DNA of 64,000 bases, from NCBI GenBank assembly GCA_021234155.1, contig JAJEKV010000015.1, forward strand, positions 8,865,046 to 8,929,045, in the 5' to 3' direction. The notes beneath the pieces are model-generated. The model was not told where the DNA came from. It ran no database searches and saw nothing but the letters and a program-made list of their open reading frames with translations. The position numbers and the translations under genes were made by a program. Source of the DNA: Isoetes taiwanensis (Eukaryota > Streptophyta > Lycopodiopsida > Isoetales > Isoetaceae). The stretch's first letter is position 1. Each line of letters starts with the position of its first letter. Below are positions 56,577 through 64,000 of the stretch, piece after piece.

Positions 56577-58050
56577 ATGGATTACCTTGTTTATTGCATA
56601 ATATTCTTCCTAGGCTTATGCCATGGCGCGTACGCTCAAGAAGGTAACTTAATATGCTCTTTTTCCTTTTCTTGTTGTACAACAACATGCTAATTAGGCA
56701 TGCTTTGCAGATTACAAGCAAGCCCTTGGATCTGGCGCATTTTTGCCCAATGTTGACACTCTAGATAATCTCCCTAGCTCTAGAAATATTTTCTCATCTG
56801 ATGTTACTCAGTATATAATCAAGTCAACTTATGCCGTGGTGAAGGACTTCAATCGTTTTTCTAAAGAAACTAAAGAAGTATATGATGAGGTAAGTAACTT
56901 CATCTCTCAACAACTTGATAAGTAAGTTATGTTCCTGAACTAATCATTTGTGTTCATTACATTAGCTTGCCCAAAATGCTGGCATTTCGGGGTCTTATGC
57001 CTCCTTGAGCTTCAGCCTGGATCAAACATTCAAAGTCATAAGCAAGAGCTCCAGTGAAATTACATCAGCATATGTCAATGTATACTGCTTTGGATACAAG
57101 GCCGAACGAAGCGCAAAAAGGATACAATATCTAACGTAGCACTCCACCCCGAAGCTTCGGCGGATCCGCTAGCTCTTCCTCAACCTATTGAGAACCCCCA
57201 TGAGTCATCCTCATGGCTGCATTATGAAGACTTCTTGAAGAAGTGGGGAAGCCACTATGTAACCCGGTCTACACCGGATCATGGTTAAAAGAATGGAGTG
57301 TTGCTCGAAAAAGAGGGAAGTACCGCAGACCGATTTCACCGGCTCGTGCTTGTCTTAAATTTGGAGCAAAAAAAGGTGGAGATTGATGCATGTTGGAATT
57401 TCTACAAGCCAAATGGATAGTGCCAGCGACTTTGAAATGAGTGATACCTTGTTTGTCAAGGGAGGAACCCCGAGACCCGTTCTCGTGATAACTATCGAAC
57501 GACTCGATCTTCTAGCCAAGTTCAAGCTAGAGGGAAGTAGTAGTGAGGTTCCTGTCCAGTACAAATTTGCTACTTTATGGGATTTGATTCGAGAGCGTTT
57601 TGTAGTGGGGAGCAAGGAATGGCAGATTGCTACCAATCTTGAAGCTTACTATCTGGGATATCTAGCATTTGATTGCAAGTATAGGAGTCACCGGTGAGAT
57701 CATTCAAAAAATTTGTTGCTAAAACGGACCTTATAGCACAACATTTTATCAATGTTTGCGCCATGTAGAGGGTGCCATAGGGATGCCGATTGTCATATTG
57801 GAGGGGCTGGTTGGTTTGTGTTATTGTTATGGAGACACTTGTATTGAGAAAGATGCCACAAATCATCCGAGGATTCGTCGATATCAATCGGGTTCCTATT
57901 ATGAAGCGGAGAACCTCAGCTGCAGGTATCAAGTTGGTGTTTGGTGTGCATGTAGGCGGTCGGATTACTTTGACGAGGAGGGTTGCACAGATGCACACGT
58001 TGTCAACCTGGACATGTGAAGACATCGTCAAAATGCTTATCATTACCAAT
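56577..58050 (+). pseudogene. Secreted MACPF (perforin-like) protein gene, apparently interrupted
   Basis: MACPF proteins assemble into ring-shaped pores in membranes; in plants some act in defence and cell death, and insecticidal MACPF proteins are reported from ferns. Exon 1 (56577-56643) encodes a signal peptide with a hydrophobic core (YCIIFFLGLC), so the protein is secretory. Introns with good GT...AG ends: 56644-56710 and 56890-56965. Exon 2 is 56711-56889; exon 3 starts at 56966. Across these joins the frame is kept. In exon 3 the frame meets TAG at 57137-57139. A second frame from about 57143 contains WGSHYVTR, the F..WG.HY signature of MACPF domains, and meets TAA at 57286-57288. A third open stretch (57383-57697) holds the F.KGG block that usually follows. 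A Cys-rich C-terminal part may continue in shifted frames to about 58020. The two breaks fall in sequence rich in CCG/CGG words like those suspected to be miscalled elsewhere, so the gene may be intact in reality. MACPF assignment fairly sure; target and role unknown. Confidence 0.65.
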
Positions 58051-60004
58051 ACCAATTGGATCTAGTGATGTTACTCCATCCTTTTAAATTTAATACCATC
58101 ACCCACCACCTATATCTACACCACTATGAGATTGACAACGCTCCATAAAATAATGTTCTTTTCCACTTCATGTTATAATGAATTCTAAGTATTAATATAA
58201 ACTAGTAACGAGTGCCCGGTGTTGCTGGGCATAAATACGGTTTTATTGTAGGAATTGGACTTACTTCATTGCCATTTATAAATCATCTTGCCTCAGGTTG
58301 GATTTGAATGCTTAGTTGATTTTTGTTGTAGGTGTCCTATGGGTTCATTTTCACAATGTGTAGGGGTGGATAATAAAGCGATATTGTCTAGCCTTATAAA
58401 TGAGGTAGATAGATACATGGCAGCCATAGGGGTATATGACGGTCTCTTAGATGTCCCAAGAGGAACTTGAGAAGAAGTGCATTAACTTTGGGGTATTGAA
58501 GGCCTTGACAATATACTCAAATCATTAAATTTGAATGCTCATGTCTTGTTACATGTACATGCACCATCATGGTTGTCTCATGTCTTAGTGCAATATATAT
58601 GTACCATGATGGTTGTGTCCAGCTTTATATTCAATGTGGTTGTTCACTTTAAGTCCACGAATGGAAGTTTATGGAATGTAGAAGTCAAATCCAAGCCTAA
58701 AATGATCCGTATCAAGTTTATTGGCCATTCATGATCAAAATTCTTGTATAGCAATACGCAAAATTATGCAAGAACATTTCTCTTTACTGGTTGAAACTTT
58801 ATCTGTCCAAAACCTGCGGAGCTGAAATCACTATTAGGATGCGACAAAAACTGAACCTAAGTGTTTATGTGACGGGAAAACAAACGAGTCAAAGTCAATT
58901 TTCCCTTGGCAAACAATCAATGCCCAAGGAAAGAAACATCCGTTTGCGTATTCCGCTTCTAATTTGTAGAAACTGCAGCATTTAATTTGTAAATTATGGG
59001 TTGCAGTCAATTCCACTCGATACTTGCAAACACGCCCAACAATTTAACAAGTTTAATTGGATCAATTAAACTAAATATATATTTGAGATTATGTATTGAG
59101 GCTTGGCATAGGCGCCATTTGATTTCAGTAGCTCTATATGGCTACCTTGTTCAACAATCTTCTCAACTATTTCTCTGAAGCTAAAGCCCTTCTTGATAGC
59201 TATTCAATGACCATCTTGGAATAGGAGTTGAGGACTTCCGTTGCAAATTCCACGCTTAATTCTCTTGTTAAAATGCTAATTATGATGTCTCTCAACTAGT
59301 TAGAAAATTGTCTAGCAGTCAGAACCTCACCATTGTTCATTAGAACTTCTCCGTCCACAAGCTGAGAACAATGCAATGCCGTGGGAAATGTCATGCTAGA
59401 AGCTTATTTCCTAGTCCATAATGGCCCTCCATTTGGAAAGTTCAAAATTGCTAGCGTTGGTAATTCTCTTAGTCTCCACATGGCCATTTGAGACATTTCT
59501 AGACGGCTTAAGAAACTTATGTCTGGAAGTTAACAAATATGTTGCTTCCAGTAAATCGCTGATCGCTGGAGCAGGTAATACTACACCCTAAATGTTCTTC
59601 ATTTCCGATTCATTCTTTCTTCATTCAACCTTACTTACATTCATTCTTTCTTCAAGATTTCTAAAGCCAGGTTGGAGCTTCAGTTCGTCTTAAGGTTCGG
59701 AGGAATAAGATCAGAGCTGTGCCTTGGAGCCTTGGAGCTGCTGGGCGCAAATAGATCCTTCCATTTTATTTGTTGTCATGCCTTAAACTTTATTTTCTTC
59801 TTATCAAAACATGCAAATCCATCTGCAGGGGCATAAGTCGGCTGAAAATTGGAGCTCTGCATTTGGGCACGCTAAAAATTGGCGGGAACAGATTGAGTTT
59901 TTGATTTCCTACATCCAGGGGTTGAGTTCTTATGGAGTTTCTAAGTTTCCTAAACCTTTTAACAGCAGTATCTAAACGGGTTTAACCCATAGTTTCTTTT
60001 TTGC
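58051..60004. other. No gene recognised downstream of the MACPF gene
   Basis: Frames are short (58288-58470, 58531-58734, 58791-58985 are the longest on the plus strand) and unrecognised. ATTCATTCTTTCTTCA occurs twice near 59608 and 59641. Confidence 0.4.
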
Positions 60005-60012
60005 ATGTAAAT

Positions 60013-61079
60013 CATAGTTACCTGGAACGGGACGGGAACGGGAACGTGGACCTAAAATTTGGAACGGGAACGGGAACAAATCGGAACGGGAACGACCAAC
60101 ATTCGAATTTTGAAAATCTAAAAATAGCTTTGGCATTTCTTTGCGTAATGATCATTGTGGAACACTTAGAATTTAAAAATGATTCATAGAGACCGCTTTG
60201 TAGATAGAAACATATTAAACCACTCCGTCGATGCTTAGTTTTTTATATTACATTATATTCAAGACTTAAAACATAGTATTACATCTATAATTCTAACCCA
60301 ATAGAAATGTAAAATAAACAAGATAGGGAAGTTAAGCTTAGGCAATGAGGCCTTTGACAAACTAACAAAAAAAATGCATGTTGCAATATTTCCCTTCCCT
60401 TAGAGATAATGTTTCTCAAAATCAACAGTGCCATTTAATCTATTACAATGCAACACTACAAATCTCCATCAAAAAATAAATTCTAAAGTTCTGTAGCAAG
60501 TTTTCTCAACTCTAATTAACGCCCCTTAATGCTCTTAAACTTACTCCTCCTTTGTCGCCTAGAGTCTTCCACAAGTCGTTCTTCAAGAACACATGGCTTC
60601 CTCCAATGTACGTCCATATGACTGAGCTGGAAAAACAAATTGAAAATCCCATCATCAAAATGCAAAAATGGATAGATTATAAATGAGATCGCAAATCGAG
60701 TTATACAACAGAGGAGGAATGTAAATTAAACAACAAGCAAGAGAGAGACGGTCACGAAACATTTGTGTAGTCTGCTGCAGAGCACTTTATGTGTGTTTTT
60801 AGGAAAAACACTGAGCAAAAGGCCATTGCCAGTTGCACCATTCCTTCCTACCAAAAAAAGATGCAAAGAAGGGAAAAAAAATGAACTATAAACCATTGAT
60901 TTTTTTACTTTTTTTTTGGAACTTACCAGGAACGCCGTTCCCATCGCCATTCCCAAAGATGGAGATGGAAGCGGATTGAAAAAGCGTTCCCGTGAACAAA
61001 CATGCAGAACTGAACGCGTGGCGTGAACACCGCGCTCGAACGAAAGCAGCGAATTCGAGCGGCGTTCCTGTGAACTATG
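60013..61079. mobile_element. Non-autonomous hAT element, 1067 bp, 8 bp target-site duplication
   Basis: Ends CATAGTTACCTGGAACG and (reverse complement) CATAGTTCACAGGAACG. The duplication ATGTAAAT is exact at 60005-60012 and 61080-61087. CATAG fits the hAT terminal consensus. Just inside the left end is an array of GGGAACG/GGAACG words, and inside the right end are GTTCCC/CGTTCC words, the kind of subterminal repeats that hAT transposases bind. No transposase frame is present. Confidence 0.85.
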
Positions 61080-61107
61080 ATGTAAATGTCCTCTTTGTAC
61101 TTCATTA

Positions 61108-61507
61108 TATTCGGTCTTTTTTTTTGTTGAAGGACGCGGACTTTATTCAATCAAAGAGTCAAATACAAGTATAAATCTGAGAGACATGAATAAAATCTCG
61201 GTGGATAGCGGAGACCCACCGAAAGTGAAGCAACCTTTGCCCTAAGCATAAGAGTGCACATCCAAAAACTCCTCAAAATCAATCGCCTCTTGCGGGGCAA
61301 GTGAAGAACAATGATACGACTTTACAATGTAACCTTGAGCTTCTTGGAGAACACGATTATCCGCCACATCCGCACCTTTGAAGATTACCAATCTTCGTCT
61401 TTTTCCAGATAGTCCAAAGCAACCATCCCTCGCTAGATGAAAAGCTGGCCTTGTAACTCTGTCCAAGTACTTGGGTAAATTGCCAAAAGCGGTTGTATTC
61501 GGTCTTT
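61108..61507 (-). mobile_element. 5'-truncated L1-type LINE insertion with 12 bp target-site duplication
   Basis: TATTCGGTCTTT stands at 61108-61119 and 61496-61507. Inside the left copy is a T run (minus-strand poly-A tail) followed, on the minus strand reading leftwards, by a short 3' UTR. The minus-strand frame 61242-61495 encodes KRRRLVIFKGAD...NRVLQEAQGYI, the end of an L1-type ORF2 after the zinc-binding region. Only about 376 bases were inserted. It landed 20 bases outside the hAT element's duplication. Confidence 0.85.
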
Positions 61508-63606
61508 GCTTCTGCTCATAGCTCTTCAATTCAATTCTTGGCTTAGATTCGGTGAATTTTATAGCTCCCTATTCTCCACTAATGCGGAATCGATTTTAGT
61601 TTCTCTGTGTAATGCTATTCTTCTAGCTCCATAGTTATTTGTTTTGGAAAACCATCATTATCAAGCAATGAACCAGCACAACCAATAACTTATAGCCATG
61701 GACATATAAAAGAAGAGCTCTGCCCTATTTTTTGTCAGCTTTCTGTTTGCCATAACTGCATCCTCTAAAAACTCATGATATGATTATGTAGCACATAAGG
61801 CAACCTTTAGAGAAGCCGTAGCTGCAAAATGCATTCTATGGACAGATTTTTAGCCATATCTGCAACTTTTGTGGACGCAACAGGCTTGATTTGGCACTTG
61901 AGCTATGAGAATTAGTTCACCAGTTAATATTTTTTATTATTTACAGAGCCCATGTATCCCACATTCCAAGTATTCAGTATAGGTAATCAATGACCAAAAT
62001 TTCTTAGCCTCACTTCCATTGCACACACATCGTAGGGTTCTTTGCAATAGTTGTATGTCTTCATCATGGTTTTCTTAGTTCCATTTACCAATAAAGTATA
62101 TTGATTTGATGTTCTAGGACTTATTAATGTTTGCACTTTGTGGCACAATACAGGGAAGGATATGTCTGCCATTTGATGCATTGGGCTTGATCTCTATTGT
62201 GGCTGGCACTTGCAAGCAAGTCTAAAGGAAGCACCAACAAGCAGATAAGTTTTAAATCTAATGTCCTTCATTCAGATAAAAAGATGTTCCCTACAGAAGT
62301 CTATACAAAGATGCGGCGTGAATGTTTGTAATCAGTGTCTTCTGCATATGCACTAAATTAAACAGAATATAAGGTGGTCTCTATGTAGAGGATTCTCCAA
62401 GTATAGTTTAACTGCAGGTGGGATGAAGAATAACAACACAGTTTAGATGCTTTTCATGTGACTTTTTGTTTCACATGGAAATTGTTATTTTGAATGTAAC
62501 TTTCAACTAGCTATCTGTTTGGTTTTACCTGGAATCTCATTTACGCTTCTTTTACACTTCAATATTTTGTGGAGTTTGCACAATTTGGCTTATTTTCCCT
62601 TTATGAATTGTACATGTAAATGTCATGTTTGATCATAAATTTGAATATGAAATTGTGCAGAATAGAAAACAAATGAAGATTGTACAACAAAGTGGAATGA
62701 GCACAAATAGACATATAAGCATTATCAAAAAGCATTAAGGCACAATTGAATTTCTGCTAATTTTCTTTTTTGCAACAACACAGGTTTTTATGTACCATAT
62801 CATCATCATCATCACGTGATGAACAAATAATTATATAGACGTAGTATAAAATGTATGACTACTGTTGAAATAGATTTTTTTCAAATAACAGACAGTTCTT
62901 CAAATGCCTTAGTCTCTCAAGCAAAACATTGGACTTCATTAGTCAAAATAGTGGAATTGCTTAATATTCTCTTGGCCATCATTTGTTGGTGTATTTGAAA
63001 AGATGAATGGAATGTTTGGATCGGTGGCCTTTTGAAGCTGGAAACAATTTGTGTATTAACAACTTTTAATGGCTTGTGCTCCAACTTTGTTTTACGTTCT
63101 GGATTGTTGGAAATAATTTGTTATACTAAACCTTTTGCCCCACATAATAGTTTGTGCACCAACATCACTTCTATCCTAGCGATTACATTTGTAGTGTAGA
63201 TGTGCCAAATTTCAAGGAATGTGGAATGCTATATCTGCAAAGGATAAGATTGAACTTTGCATGGAAAAGAAAAACGTTGAATGTAATAAATAGCTGAAAC
63301 TCAACATATGTGGTGAGCAATTTACAAAAATGTTTAATCCCATTGGATGCAACTCAACATGTGTTGATTAAAAACTCAACTAAAGTTGATTAACATAATC
63401 TCAATTAATGGTTGATCAACACAAACTTTACGTAGACATATGATTTGGATTGCATCATTGATGGTTTCTATACCGACTGAAGGCCGATATAAAGATTGTT
63501 GTGATGTGGGTTCTTAAAGGTTGATCAAGGAAAAGGTTAGATGCCAAGGAAAAATACAAGTCAGGGGACATTGGCGAACAGCCGCACACGTTACTAGTAA
63601 TATGTC
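61508..63606. other. No gene recognised
   Basis: AT-rich, with short frames only. A (CAT/ATC) run lies near 62800 and TGATTAA/GTTGATCAA words cluster at 63360-63420. No domain, RNA or transposon ends recognised. Confidence 0.4.
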
Positions 63607-63609
63607 TAA

Positions 63610-63873
63610 GGGTGAGATTCCACTACGGCAGTTCTTGGTGTGGCAGTTTACGTCCACAAATGCGGAAGAGCCATCTTGCAAAATGCTGAATGAGCTCAGA
63701 TTCCATTAGTGGCAATTAAGAGCGGCAATTTAGGTTTGGCATTAGGCTCAGTTTAGTGTATAATTGCCAAAAATGCTGCTCTAATTATCGGGAGATGAGG
63801 GCTGGGAGTCGGAAGTTCCAACGTAATGGCAAAGTTTTAAGTTAATTACCTTCCGCTGTGTGGAATCTCACCC
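63610..63873. mobile_element. PIF/Harbinger-type (Tourist-like) MITE, 264 bp
   Basis: Inverted ends GGGTGAGATTCCAC, exact on both sides, flanked by TAA at 63607-63609 and 63874-63876. A three base TAA duplication is typical of PIF/Harbinger. Non-coding; the plus-strand frame running into it (63521-63709) is not credible. Confidence 0.8.
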
Positions 63874-64000
63874 TAAATTGAAATATAACCAATGAAACAC
63901 AATGTAATCTGGACACTTGTAGTAGGCTAAACAATTTGAAGCTCACCAGCAAAGCGAGTGAATAACGAGACACGTTCAACGTGCATGCATATTCGCCCTA
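63874..64000. other. Window edge, nothing seen
   Basis: Short terminal stretch without a recognised feature. Confidence 0.4.

Overview
This looks like nuclear DNA from a plant with a large, repeat-rich genome. It is AT-rich, gene-poor and full of decayed retrotransposons (Copia and Gypsy type), LINEs and small DNA transposons. Two genes have a good core promoter. One is a secreted 10-cysteine peptide (about 49.0-49.4 kb, minus strand). The other is an intron-containing MACPF (perforin-like) gene (about 56.6-58.0 kb, plus strand). An HSPA12-type Hsp70 fragment (2.7-3.5 kb) and a UDP-rhamnose synthase (RHM) fragment (32.4-32.7 kb) are also recognisable. A secreted MACPF protein together with an HSPA12-like ATPase makes me lean towards a fern, or less likely another non-flowering vascular plant. 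That is inference.

Layout: 0-12.6 kb holds the HSPA12-like fragment and many local repeats: a GC-rich inverted repeat, a ~61 bp satellite, an AT-rich minisatellite, a pyrimidine tract and a GGAATCACC minisatellite. From 12.6 to 13.8 kb is a LINE interrupted by a Copia LTR. From 13.8 to 17.6 kb is a minus-strand Copia element. From 17.7 to 26.8 kb a minus-strand Gypsy element lies between two long direct repeats, with an RNase H domain that appears to lie upstream of its reverse transcriptase. From 28 to 32.3 kb there are three copies of a hairpin-rich short repeat. Then come the RHM fragment, a Copia RT piece (34.8-35.1 kb) and a second LINE (35.4-37.1 kb). From 39.9 to 47.3 kb is a 7.4 kb block flanked by a 15 bp duplication, with poly-T at one end and containing the same 3.2 kb sequence twice. 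From 49 to 50 kb is the cysteine-rich peptide gene with a repeated upstream region. From 50.5 kb to the end are several cleanly bounded transposons (hAT-like, Mutator-like, PIF/Harbinger-like, LINE tails), LINE zinc-knuckle remnants and the MACPF gene. Four partial copies of the MACPF promoter module lie in tandem upstream of it.

One observation affects the whole annotation. Where two copies of the same sequence can be compared, differences cluster at CTG/CAG trinucleotides (CTG to CCG, CTGA to TCGA, CAG to CAA or CAAAG), often with small indels. The frameshifts in the RHM fragment fall at exactly such places. This is not the C-to-T pattern expected from methylcytosine decay. It looks like systematic base-calling error at CHG-methylated sites in a long-read assembly. 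Many apparent pseudogenes here may therefore be less broken than they look, and breaks should be re-tested on raw reads.
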